Under the pieces are notes generated by a model, which worked only from the letters and a program-made list of their open reading frames with translations, was not told where the DNA came from and did no database searches. Made by a program: the position numbers and the translations under genes. DNA of 64,000 nt from Eubacteriales bacterium (GTDB taxonomy: Bacteria; Bacillota; Clostridia; Oscillospirales; Oscillospiraceae), in the NCBI GenBank assembly GCA_030531505.1, contig JAUNNH010000001.1, forward strand, positions 62,001-126,000, read 5' to 3'. Below, in pieces: positions 9,504 to 17,841 of this stretch (position 1 is the first letter of the stretch; each line of letters starts with the position of its first letter).

Positions 9504-12500
9504 GCGTCGATCGTCGATACCGTGATGGTCGTCTCCTCGAGCACATCGAGCAGCACGCGCACGGTGTCGAGGGAGGTGAAGATGGTGACGTTGTTCTCGG
9601 TGGCGCAGCGGCGGATGATCACGCCGTCCTCCAGATGGGTGCCGCTGTGGACGGCGCGGGTGTTGATGATGTAGCTCACATAGCCAGCGCGGATGGACTC
9701 CAGGATCTCGTCGCTGCCCTCGCTGATCTTGTGGCGTACACGGGTGCGGATGCCGTTCTCCTTGAGGAAGGCGGCGGTGCCGGGCGTGGCCTCGATGTTG
9801 AAGCCCATGTCATAGAAGCGGCGCACGAGCGGCAGCGCCTCCTCACGGTCCTCGCGGGCGACCGTGACAAACACGGTGCCGTAGTTCTGCAGCTTCATGC
9901 CGGAAGCCTGCAGTGCCTTATACATGGCGCGCGAGAGCTTGGCATCGTAGCCGATGGCCTCGCCGGTGGATTTCATCTCCGGGCTCAGGTAGGCGTCGAG
10001 ACCCTTGATCTTGTTCCAGGAGAACACGGGGACCTTGACGTAGTGGCGCTTCTTCTCCTCGGGGTAGAGGTCGAAGATGCCCTGCTCCTTGAGGGACTTG
10101 CCGAGGATGACCTCGGTGGCGATATCCGCGAGGGAGAAGCCCGTGGCCTTGGAGAGGAAGGGAACGGTGCGCGAGGAGCGGGGATTGACCTCGATGATGT
10201 AGACGTTCTCGTCCCGATCCACGATGAACTGGATGTTGTAGAGTCCGACGATCCCGATGCCGAGACCGAGCTTCTTCGCGTACTGGAGAATGATGCCCTT
10301 GACCTTGTTGGAGATGGAGAAGGCGGGATAGACACTGATCGAGTCGCCGGAGTGGACGCCGGTGCGCTCGACAAGCTCCATGATGCCGGGGACGAACACG
10401 TCCCGCCCGTCGCAGATGGCGTCGACCTCGACCTCCTTGCCCTGAATGTACTTGTCGACAAGGACGGGCTTGTCCGCATCGATCTCAACGGCGGTCTTGA
10501 GGTAGTGGCGCAGCATCTCCTCATTCGCGACGATTTCCATCGCGCGGCCGCCCAGCACGAAGCTCGGGCGCACCAGCACAGGGTAGCCGATCTCCGCCGC
10601 GGCGCGCACGCCGGACTCGATGTCGGTGACGGCGGTGCCCTTCGGCTGCGGGATGTTCAGGTCGAGCAGGATCTTCTCAAAGCTGTCACGGTTTTCCGCG
10701 CGCTCGATGGCGGCACAGTCGGTGCCGATGAGCTTGACGCCGCGGTCCATGAGAGGCTGGGCGAGGTTGATGGCGGTCTGGCCGCCGAGGGAGGCGATCA
10801 CGCCCTCGGGCTTTTCAAAGTCCACGATGGCCATCACATCTTCCGGGGTCAGAGGCTCAAAATAGAGCTTGTCGCCGGTGGTGTAGTCGGTCGAGACGGT
10901 CTCGGGGTTGTTGTTCACAATGATGGCCTCGTAGCCCGCGCGCTTGATGGTCTGCACGGCGTGGACCGTGGAGTAGTCGAACTCCACGCCCTGGCCGATG
11001 CGGATCGGCCCGGCGCCGAGGACGAGGATCTTTTTCTTCCCGGTGAGGCGGGAGTCGTTGCGCCCGCTGTAGGAGGAGTAGAGGTAGGCGATGTACGCGC
11101 CGGTATGCAGGGTATCGACCATGCGGAAGACCGGGGTGAGGCCGTGCTTGCGGCGCTTCTCGTAGACCTCGAGCTCCGAGAGGTTCCAAAGCTTGGCGAT
11201 GCAGCGGTCGGAGAAACCCATCTCCTTGGCCTCGCGCAGGACCGCGACGTCGTTCACGCGGCTGAGGAGCTTTTTCTCCATGCCGACGATCTTCTGCAGG
11301 GACTCAAGGAAGAGCTCCGTGATCATCGTGACCTCGTGGAGTTTCTCCACGCTCGCCCCGCGGCGCAGCAGTTCCGTGATGGCGTAGATGTTGTCGTCCC
11401 GGAAGAGGGAGATGTAGTCGAAGAGCTCGGCCTCCGTGTAGGAGTCGAACTTCGGGTTCCAGAGGTGATACACCCCGGTCTCGAGCGAGCGCACGGATTT
11501 GAGCATGCACTCCTCGAGATTCGAGCCGATGCCCATGACCTCGCCCGTGGCCTTCATCTGCGTGCCGAGGGTGTTGGGGGCGTCGGGGAACTTGTCGAAG
11601 GGGAAGCGCGGGAACTTGGCCACGATATAGTCAAGGCTCGGCTCGATGGCCGCGGTGCCGCCCGCGACGGGGATCTCCTCGAGCGCCATGCCGAGCGCGA
11701 TCTTCGCGGTGACGCGGGCAATCGGGTAGCCGCTCGCCTTGGAGGCCAGGGCCGAGGAGCGGGACACGCGGGGGTTGACCTCGATGAGGAAATACTCGCT
11801 GCTGGTGGGGTTCAGTGCAAACTGCACGTTGCAGCCGCCCTCGATCTTCAGCTCGCGGATGATCTTGATGGCGCTGTCATTGAGCATTTTGAGGTCGTGC
11901 TCGTTCAGGGAGAGGATCGGCGCGACGACGATGGAGTCACCGGTGTGCACGCCGACTGGGTCGACATTTTCCATGCCGCAGATCGTGATGGCGGTGTCAT
12001 TGGAGTCACGCATGACCTCGAACTCGATCTCCTTGTAGCCCTTGACGCTCTTCTCAATGAGCACCTGATGGACGGGAGAAAGCTTGAAGGCGTTGACGCC
12101 GATCTCGCAGAGCTCCGCCTCGTTGTTGGCAAAGCCGCCGCCGGTCCCGCCGAGGGTGAAGGCCGGACGCAGCACAACAGGATATCCGATCCGCTCGGCC
12201 GCGGCTTTCGCCTGCTCGAGGTCGTAGGTGATCTCGGAGGGAATGACCGGCTCGCCGATGGACTGGCACATCTCCTTGAAAAGCTCGCGGTCCTCGGCGC
12301 GCTCGATGCTGCGGCTGCTGGTGCCGAGCAGCTTCGTGCCGCATTCGCGCAGGATGCCCTTGCGCTCGAGCTGCATGGCCATGTTGAGGCCGGTCTGCCC
12401 GCCGATGCCGGGCACGATGGCGTCGGGCCGCTCATAGCGGAGGATCTTTGCGATATACTCCAGCGTCAGCGGCTCCATGTAAACCTTGTCGGCGATGCTG

Positions 12501-12673
12501 GTGTCGGTCATGATGGTGGCGGGGTTGGAGTTCACCAGGACGACCTCGTAGCCCTCCTCCTTGAGGGCGAGGCAGGCCTGGGTGCCCGCGTAATCGAATT
12601 CCGCCGCCTGGCCGATCACGATGGGGCCGGAGCCGATGATGAGTACCTTGTGGATGTCGGTGCGTTTTGCCAT
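9500..12673 (-). CDS. carB: Carbamoyl phosphate synthase large subunit CarB
   Basis: Makes carbamoyl phosphate from bicarbonate, ammonia and two ATP. The 1057-residue protein is full length, with two homologous ATP-grasp halves, each ending in a substrate-ligand motif (EVNPRVSRSSALASKASGYP and EVNPRSSRTVPFLSKATGFS), and a C-terminal MGS-like allosteric domain. The ATG at 12673 follows GGAGG; the ORF extends a little further upstream without a good site. Its glutaminase partner CarA is not encoded in this operon or window, so the subunit must come from elsewhere. It lies two bases after pyrC. Confidence 0.97.
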   Translation of the reverse strand: MAKRTDIHKVLIIGSGPIVIGQAAEFDYAGTQACLALKEEGYEVVLVNSNPATIMTDTSIADKVYMEPLTLEYIAKILRYERPDAIVPGIGGQTGLNMAMQLERKGILRECGTKLLGTSSRSIERAEDRELFKEMCQSIGEPVIPSEITYDLEQAKAAAERIGYPVVLRPAFTLGGTGGGFANNEAELCEIGVNAFKLSPVHQVLIEKSVKGYKEIEFEVMRDSNDTAITICGMENVDPVGVHTGDSIVVAPILSLNEHDLKMLNDSAIKIIRELKIEGGCNVQFALNPTSSEYFLIEVNPRVSRSSALASKASGYPIARVTAKIALGMALEEIPVAGGTAAIEPSLDYIVAKFPRFPFDKFPDAPNTLGTQMKATGEVMGIGSNLEECMLKSVRSLETGVYHLWNPKFDSYTEAELFDYISLFRDDNIYAITELLRRGASVEKLHEVTMITELFLESLQKIVGMEKKLLSRVNDVAVLREAKEMGFSDRCIAKLWNLSELEVYEKRRKHGLTPVFRMVDTLHTGAYIAYLYSSYSGRNDSRLTGKKKILVLGAGPIRIGQGVEFDYSTVHAVQTIKRAGYEAIIVNNNPETVSTDYTTGDKLYFEPLTPEDVMAIVDFEKPEGVIASLGGQTAINLAQPLMDRGVKLIGTDCAAIERAENRDSFEKILLDLNIPQPKGTAVTDIESGVRAAAEIGYPVLVRPSFVLGGRAMEIVANEEMLRHYLKTAVEIDADKPVLVDKYIQGKEVEVDAICDGRDVFVPGIMELVERTGVHSGDSISVYPAFSISNKVKGIILQYAKKLGLGIGIVGLYNIQFIVDRDENVYIIEVNPRSSRTVPFLSKATGFSLADIATEVILGKSLKEQGIFDLYPEEKKRHYVKVPVFSWNKIKGLDAYLSPEMKSTGEAIGYDAKLSRAMYKALQASGMKLQNYGTVFVTVAREDREEALPLVRRFYDMGFNIEATPGTAAFLKENGIRTRVRHKISEGSDEILESIRAGYVSYIINTRAVHSGTHLEDGVIIRRCATENNVTIFTSLDTVRVLLDVLEETTITVSTIDA

Positions 12674-12675
12674 GA

Positions 12676-13875
12676 TTATGCCTCCCAAACTGCTTTCCCG
12701 TCACAGACGGTCAGCAGACATTTACCAAATACAAGCTGTCCCTCAAAGGGCGTCGCCTTCCCCTGCGAGAGGAAGTCCGCCGGGTCGATCCGATAGGACG
12801 CGTTCAGGTCCCAGATGCTGTAGTCTTCACCCGCCGGCAGACCGAAGCGCTGCCGCGGCGTCGTCGTGAGCAGCGCGACGAGCCGCTCGAGCGGAAGGAC
12901 GCCGGTCTTCACAAGCCCGGTATAGAGCAGGGGGAAAGCTGTCTCGATCCCGACGATGCCGAAGGCGCTGCCGGCGAGGCCCTTTGCCTTCTCCGCGGCG
13001 CTGTGCGGTGCGTGGTCGGTGGCGATGCAGTCGATCGTCCCGTCCAGCAGCCCCTCGATCAGCGCTTCCCGGTCCTCCGGCGCGCGCAGCGGCGGGTTCA
13101 TCTTGAAGCGCCCGTCCTCCTGCAGATCGGTCTCGTCGAGCAACAGATAGTGCGGCGCGGTCTCGCAGCTTACGTCCACCCCGCGCGCCTTCGCCTCCCG
13201 GATGAGCGCGACGCTCTCCTTCGTGGAGATATGGCACACGTGGTAGGCGCAGCCGATCTCTTCCGCGAGCTTCAGGTCCCGCGCGATCTGCCCCCACTCA
13301 CTCTCGGAGCAGATGCCCCGGTGGCCGTGGGCGGCGGCGTAAGCCCCGTCGTGGATATAGCCGCCGCGCAGGAGACGGTTGTCCTCGCAGTGGGCGACGA
13401 TCAGTTTGCCGAGCGCCTTCGCGCGGCACATGGCCTCGCGCATCCTCTCGTCGGACTGCACGCCGTGCCCGTCGTCTGAGAAGGCAACGACATGGGGCGC
13501 GAGCGCCTCGAGATCGGCGAGCACCTCGCCCTTCTGCCCGACGGTGATCGCGGCATAGGGCCGGACGCGGATGCAGGCCGTGCGCGCGATGATCGCCTCC
13601 TCGACGGCAAGGTGCTCGAGGCTGTCGGGCACCGGGTCGAGGTTCGGCATAGCGCAGACCTCGGAATAGCCGCCGCGGGCGGCGGCGCGGCTGCCGCTCG
13701 CAATGGTCTCCTTATAAGAAAAGCCCGGCTCGCGAAAATGCACATGCACATCGCAAAAACCGGGCAATAAGACAAAAGCGGAAGAATTCAGATCGGAAAA
13801 GGGGGCGGCGAGGCCCTCCGGGGAAAACGGGGCCGCCTCCACACCGATTCTCTTGACCTGATCGAACTGGAGCAT
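12676..13875 (-). CDS. pyrC: Dihydroorotase PyrC
   Basis: Cyclises carbamoyl aspartate to dihydroorotate. The 399-residue amidohydrolase has the zinc motif DVHVHFREPG (His44, His46), further ligands in the VAHCED and HVCHIS regions, and the catalytic-Asp motif ATDHAPH. The length fits the Bacillus-type enzyme rather than the shorter E. coli form. The ATG at 13875 follows GGGAGG. It is the first gene of the pyr operon, directly behind the attenuator leader, and so is the first gene affected by leader control. Confidence 0.95.
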   Translation of the reverse strand: MLQFDQVKRIGVEAAPFSPEGLAAPFSDLNSSAFVLLPGFCDVHVHFREPGFSYKETIASGSRAAARGGYSEVCAMPNLDPVPDSLEHLAVEEAIIARTACIRVRPYAAITVGQKGEVLADLEALAPHVVAFSDDGHGVQSDERMREAMCRAKALGKLIVAHCEDNRLLRGGYIHDGAYAAAHGHRGICSESEWGQIARDLKLAEEIGCAYHVCHISTKESVALIREAKARGVDVSCETAPHYLLLDETDLQEDGRFKMNPPLRAPEDREALIEGLLDGTIDCIATDHAPHSAAEKAKGLAGSAFGIVGIETAFPLLYTGLVKTGVLPLERLVALLTTTPRQRFGLPAGEDYSIWDLNASYRIDPADFLSQGKATPFEGQLVFGKCLLTVCDGKAVWEA

Positions 13876-13896
13876 AGCGCGACCTCCCACACAAAC

Positions 13897-13918
13897 AAAA
13901 AAACCCTGCCGGACAGGG
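13897..13918 (-). terminator. Attenuator terminator in pyr leader
   Basis: The minus strand reads CCCTG, TCCGG, CAGGG and then seven T, about 20 bases before the pyrC start and downstream of the promoter. A terminator between promoter and first gene is the hallmark of attenuation. A competing pairing is possible between ACAGG (13945-13949) and CCTGT in the left arm (13913-13917). Confidence 0.8.
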
Positions 13919-13962
13919 CAAGGCAGAATACGACATGGGACGAACCTGTATTGTGACTTGCC

Positions 13963-13976
13963 GATCTCTCCGGGTC
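13963..13976 (-). promoter_or_regulatory. PyrR binding-loop-like motif in pyr leader
   Basis: The leader RNA carries GACCCGGAGAGAUC. The known PyrR site is ARUCCNGNGAGGYU with hexaloop CNGNGA; here the hexaloop CGGAGA fits exactly, and the four differing stem bases fall in two pairs, one A-U to G-C and one U-G to C-A. PyrR itself is not in the window, so regulation by PyrR is inferred from motif, position and the downstream attenuator. Confidence 0.6.
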
Positions 13977-13994
13977 GACTTAAAGCTTGGCATG

Positions 13995-14023
13995 ATTATA
14001 CGGAACGGCGCGGGTCTTGTCAA
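13995..14023 (-). promoter_or_regulatory. Promoter of pyr operon
   Basis: Perfect consensus on the minus strand: TTGACA, 17 bp, TATAAT. It sits directly downstream of the liv terminator and about 120 bases before pyrC. Confidence 0.9.
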
Positions 14024-14038
14024 CTGGCGAAATGCACA

Positions 14039-14079
14039 GAAAAAAGCCGATGGAAAAACGGTGTTTTTCCATCGGCTTT
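14039..14079 (-). terminator. Terminator of liv operon
   Basis: A 16-bp hairpin with arm AAAGCCGATGGAAAAA and a short loop ends in six U on the minus strand, directly after the livF stop. Confidence 0.9.
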
Positions 14080-14085
14080 GTGAGC

Positions 14086-14790
14086 TTATTCACCGAGGTA
14101 GGCTTTTTTGACAGCCTCGTTGGCCAGCAGCTCCCGCCCGGTGCCGGTCAGGGTGATCTGGCCGGTTTCGAGCACATAGCCGAAGTCGGCGGTCTTGAGG
14201 GCCATGTTCGCGTTCTGCTCGATCAACAGCACGGTCACGCCCTGGCGGTTGATCTCCTTGATGATCTCGAAGATGTCCCGCACCACGAGCGGTGCGAGGC
14301 CCAGCGAGGGCTCGTCCATCATCATGAGCTTCGGGCGGCTCATCAGCGCCCGGCCCACGGCGAGCATCTGCTGTTCGCCGCCGGAGAGCGTACCGCCGAG
14401 CTGCCAGGAGCGCTCCTGCAGGCGCGGGAAGAGCGAGTATACCCACTGGATATCCTTTTCGATGCCGGCCTTGTCCTTGCGCAGGTAGGCGCCGATCTTG
14501 AGGTTTTCGAGCACGGTGAGGTTCGTGAGGATGCGCCGGCCCTCCGGGACCATCGCGATCCCCATCCCGAGGATCTTGTAGATCGGCTGGCCCAGCAGCT
14601 CCGCTCCGTCGTAGGTGATCGAGCCGCTCTCCGCCTTCACGAGGCCGGAGATCGTGCGCAGGGCGGTGGATTTGCCCGCGCCGTTTGCGCCGATCAGGGT
14701 CACGATTTTGCCGTCCGGGACCTCCATGTTGATCCCGCGCAGGGCCTGGATGCCGCCGTAGGAGACGTGCAGGTCTTTAATTGTCAGCAT
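14086..14790 (-). CDS. livF: Branched-chain amino acid ABC transporter ATPase LivF
   Basis: One of the two cytoplasmic ATPases of a Leu/Ile/Val-type importer. The 234-residue protein has Walker A GANGAGKST, signature LSGGEQQ, Walker B LMMMDEPS and the switch histidine region after LIEQN. This compact form, ending shortly after the switch, is typical of LivF. It overlaps livG by 14 bases, is the last gene of the operon and is followed by a strong terminator. Substrate class is inferred from family and gene order. Confidence 0.93.
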   Translation of the reverse strand: MLTIKDLHVSYGGIQALRGINMEVPDGKIVTLIGANGAGKSTALRTISGLVKAESGSITYDGAELLGQPIYKILGMGIAMVPEGRRILTNLTVLENLKIGAYLRKDKAGIEKDIQWVYSLFPRLQERSWQLGGTLSGGEQQMLAVGRALMSRPKLMMMDEPSLGLAPLVVRDIFEIIKEINRQGVTVLLIEQNANMALKTADFGYVLETGQITLTGTGRELLANEAVKKAYLGE

Positions 14791-15634
14791 CGTCTACCAC
14801 CCCCAGATACGCGTCGATGACTTTTTCGTTCTTCTGGATCTGATCCGGCGTGCCTTCGGCGATCAGGCGGCCGAAGTCCAGCACGTAGATGCGGTCCGAG
14901 ATGTCCATGACCAGGTCCATGTGGTGCTCGATCAGCAGGATCGTCACCTGGAACTGATCGCGGATCTGCCCGATGAAGCGGGTCAGCTCCTGGGTCTCCT
15001 GCGGGTTCATGCCGGCGGCCGGCTCGTCGAGCAGGAGGAGCGTGGGCTTGGTGGCGAGCGCGCGGGCGATCTCCAGCCGGCGCTGCTTGCCGTAGGGGAG
15101 GCTCGTCGCGAGCTCGTCCTTCACATCGGTGAGCCCGACGATCTCGAGCAGCTCCATCACCTCGGCGCGCTGCGCGGCCTCCTCTTTCCGGTTGCCGCGG
15201 AAGGCGGCTGAGAAGAGGTTGCTCGTGCGGCGGGCGTGCTTGGCGATGAGGATGTTGTCAAACACCGTCATGCTCTTCCAGAGCCGGATGTTCTGGAAGG
15301 TGCGGGCCATGCCCTTGAGCGTGAGCGCGTCCGGCGTCGGCTCGAGCGTGTGGCTGTAGAGCCCGGCGTTTTCGCCTTTGTAGAGCTTCTTCATCTTCCC
15401 GCGGGGGAAGTTCTCGATGACGGGCTCGCCGCAGAAGAACACACGGCCGTTCGTCGGCGCGTAGACACCGGTGATGACGTTGAAGGCGGTGGTTTTGCCC
15501 GCACCGTTGGGGCCGATGATGGCGACGATCTCACCCTCGTTGACTTCGAGGCTGAAGTTGTTGACGGCGACGACGCCGCCGAACTGCATCGTGACGTTTT
15601 CAACCTTCAGGATCTGCTTTTTCTGCTCGCTCAT
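14777..15634 (-). CDS. livG: Branched-chain amino acid ABC transporter ATPase LivG
   Basis: Second ATPase of the importer. The 285-residue protein carries Walker A GPNGAGKTT, the LivG-type signature LPYGKQRRLEIARAL and Walker B LLLLDEPAAGMNP. It has the longer central insertion and C-terminal YLGVV end that distinguish LivG from LivF. The start overlaps the livM stop as ATGA, and the 3' end overlaps livF. Confidence 0.93.
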   Translation of the reverse strand: MSEQKKQILKVENVTMQFGGVVAVNNFSLEVNEGEIVAIIGPNGAGKTTAFNVITGVYAPTNGRVFFCGEPVIENFPRGKMKKLYKGENAGLYSHTLEPTPDALTLKGMARTFQNIRLWKSMTVFDNILIAKHARRTSNLFSAAFRGNRKEEAAQRAEVMELLEIVGLTDVKDELATSLPYGKQRRLEIARALATKPTLLLLDEPAAGMNPQETQELTRFIGQIRDQFQVTILLIEHHMDLVMDISDRIYVLDFGRLIAEGTPDQIQKNEKVIDAYLGVVDDADN

Positions 15635-16794
15635 TCCGCCGCCTCCTTTCCGGCCGGGGCCGCTTTATTCTTCCTGCGGAAGAGATCGGGCAGCTCCTTC
15701 TCACCCATGATGCCCTTGCGGAAAAAGAGGACGACGATCATGATGATGACAGAGAAGACGACCAGGCGGAAGCCGTTGCGGAAGACACCCGGGGCATTGA
15801 TGCCGAGGAAACTGCCGGAGTCTAGCCCGCGCAGCCACCACTCGGAGGCCGCGACGAAGAGCATCGAGCCGATCACGCTGCCCGTGATGGAGCCGATGCC
15901 GCCGAGCACGACCATCAGCAGGATCTCATAGGTCATGGCGGACTTGAAGTTGTTTGCCTGGGCGATGGAGAGCACCATGGCGAGCGTGGCGCCGGCCACG
16001 CCGGCGAAGAAAGAGCTCGTCACAAAGGAGAGCATCTTGTGCTTGGCAAGGTTGATGCCCATGGCCTCGGCGGCGACCTCGTCGTCGCGGATGGCCTTGA
16101 AGGCGCGGCCGTAAGTGGAGTTTACGATCAGCACGATCAGCATGATCGAGATCGTCGCGATCAGCACCGGCACAAAGGTCGAGAGACTGAGCTTCGTCCC
16201 GGCGATCTCGAGCTTGAATTTACTCGCGCGGGCAAAGTTCTTCAGCAGGTTCGAGCCGTTCGTGACGGGACCGAGCTTGCTCCACTGGAACACGGCGCGG
16301 ATGATCTCGGCAAAGCCGAGCGTCGCGATGGCGAGGTAGTCGGACTTGAGGCGCAGGACCGGCAGGCCGATCAGGTAGGCCAGCGCCGCGGCCACGAGGC
16401 CCGCCAGCAGCAGCGCGATCAGCACACCGAGCGCGGTGCCGAAGCCGCCCATGCTCTGCGAGAGCTTTTCGGGGATCGAGAAGCGGATCGCCGCGTCAAA
16501 GTACTGATAGACAGCGTCGCGGTTCTTGTCGGGGATGGTGAAGATAGCGTAGGTGTAGGCGCCGAGGAGCATGAAGCCCGCGTGGCCCAGGGAGAAGAGC
16601 CCCGTGTAGCCGTTGAGCAGGTTCATCGATACGGCCGCGAGCGCGTAGACCGAGCCCTTCTGGAGCACGATCAGCAGCATGCCGAGCTTGTCGGTGGGCT
16701 TGATGAGCTGGTCGAGCGCGAAAACGAGGCCGAGCCAGGCGAGCACGGCGAACAGGGCGATCCAGGCGCCCTTTTTGCTTTTCCGTTGCGTCAT
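15631..16794 (-). CDS. livM: Branched-chain amino acid ABC transporter permease LivM
   Basis: Integral membrane permease, 387 residues, with about ten hydrophobic segments and the family motif GYTGLFSLGHAGFMLLGAY near residues 62-80. A second conserved stretch, LGGIGSITGSVIGS, lies near the C-terminus. The C-terminal tail is Lys/Ala-rich and cytoplasmic. It pairs with LivH. Start is ATG after GAGGGGG; it follows livH by 14 bases. Confidence 0.92.
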   Translation of the reverse strand: MTQRKSKKGAWIALFAVLAWLGLVFALDQLIKPTDKLGMLLIVLQKGSVYALAAVSMNLLNGYTGLFSLGHAGFMLLGAYTYAIFTIPDKNRDAVYQYFDAAIRFSIPEKLSQSMGGFGTALGVLIALLLAGLVAAALAYLIGLPVLRLKSDYLAIATLGFAEIIRAVFQWSKLGPVTNGSNLLKNFARASKFKLEIAGTKLSLSTFVPVLIATISIMLIVLIVNSTYGRAFKAIRDDEVAAEAMGINLAKHKMLSFVTSSFFAGVAGATLAMVLSIAQANNFKSAMTYEILLMVVLGGIGSITGSVIGSMLFVAASEWWLRGLDSGSFLGINAPGVFRNGFRLVVFSVIIMIVVLFFRKGIMGEKELPDLFRRKNKAAPAGKEAAE

Positions 16795-16808
16795 GTCGCT
16801 GCCCCCTC

Positions 16809-17726
16809 TCAGACCTTGTCGGCGGTCTTCTCACCGAAAAGGCCGGTGGGCTTGAAGACCAGGATAATGATGAGCAGCACGAAGGTAAAGGCGTCGGAGA
16901 AGGTGGCGAGGCCGATCTGCTCGGTGATGGCTCCGTTGACGATCAGGATGGTGTCGAGGCCCTTGATGATGCTCTCCGCGATGCCGATGATGAAGGCGCC
17001 GATCACCGCGCCGGGGATCGAGCCGATGCCGCCGAACACCGCCGCCACAAAAGCCTTCAGGCCGGGCATGGCGCCCGAAGTGGGCACGACACCCGGGTAG
17101 TTCGTAAAGAAGAGGACGGAGCCTACCGCCGCGAGGAAAGTGCCGATGACGAAGGTCACGGAGATGACAGTGTTGATCTGGATACCCATGAGCTGCGACA
17201 CCTCAAAGTCCAGCGAGACGGCGCGCATGGCCATGCCGATCTTGGTGTGGTTGATGAGCAGCACGAGCAGCACCACGAGCAGGATCGTGAGGAAGGGCGT
17301 GATGACCGTGACGCGCGTGGTCTCCATGCCGAAGATGGAGATGCGGTCGGAGATCCAGGGGATGGCGGGGTAGTTCTTGTTCAGGCCGCCCGTGATGTAG
17401 AGCGCGAGGTTCTGCAGCAGGTAGCTCACACCGATGGCCGAGATCATGACCGACATGCGCGGGGCCGTGCGCAGCGGCTTGTAGGCCACGCGCTCGATCG
17501 TGAAGCCCAGCAGGACCGTCAGCAGGATCATGACCGGGATTGCGACATAGAGCGGCATCGACGCCGCGAGATACACCATCACCAGGCCTGCGACCATGAA
17601 CACGTCGCCGTGGGCGAAGTTGATGAGACGCAGGATGCCGTAGACCATCGTATAGCCGATCGCGATCAGCGCGTACTGGCCGCCGACCGAGATGCCCGAT
17701 ATGATGTAGGGCAGTACAGTTCTCAT
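16809..17726 (-). CDS. livH: Branched-chain amino acid ABC transporter permease LivH
   Basis: Integral membrane permease of 305 residues with the LivH motifs GQYALIAIGYTMVYGILRLI, then NFAHGDVFM, near the N-terminus and FGGIGSIPGAVIGAFIIG near residue 235. It has about eight hydrophobic segments. The ATG follows AGAGGA. The gap to livK holds a hairpin that may lower expression of the permease and ATPase genes relative to the binding protein. Confidence 0.92.
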   Translation of the reverse strand: MRTVLPYIISGISVGGQYALIAIGYTMVYGILRLINFAHGDVFMVAGLVMVYLAASMPLYVAIPVMILLTVLLGFTIERVAYKPLRTAPRMSVMISAIGVSYLLQNLALYITGGLNKNYPAIPWISDRISIFGMETTRVTVITPFLTILLVVLLVLLINHTKIGMAMRAVSLDFEVSQLMGIQINTVISVTFVIGTFLAAVGSVLFFTNYPGVVPTSGAMPGLKAFVAAVFGGIGSIPGAVIGAFIIGIAESIIKGLDTILIVNGAITEQIGLATFSDAFTFVLLIIILVFKPTGLFGEKTADKV

Positions 17727-17785
17727 GGGGCATTCCTCTCTTTATGGAAAAATAGCGGAGAAAAGAGCGTCGAAAAAACGCGTTT

Positions 17786-17813
17786 GCTGGCGGGGGCTGT
17801 TGCCCCCGCCAGC
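17786..17813 (-). terminator. Hairpin between livK and livH
   Basis: GCTGGCGGGGGC pairs with GCCCCCGCCAGC around a 4-base loop. A run of six T lies nine bases beyond the arm on the minus strand, so it is a partial terminator or an mRNA-stabilising stem. Confidence 0.65.
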
Positions 17814-17841
17814 GCAAAGATCCTGGATGGGTAGGGAAAAC

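Noticed and set aside
9635-12796. Plus-strand ORF of 1053 codons
   Set aside because: It is exactly antisense to carB. The GC-rich codon use of carB leaves the opposite frame open; no ribosome site, promoter or recognisable domain.
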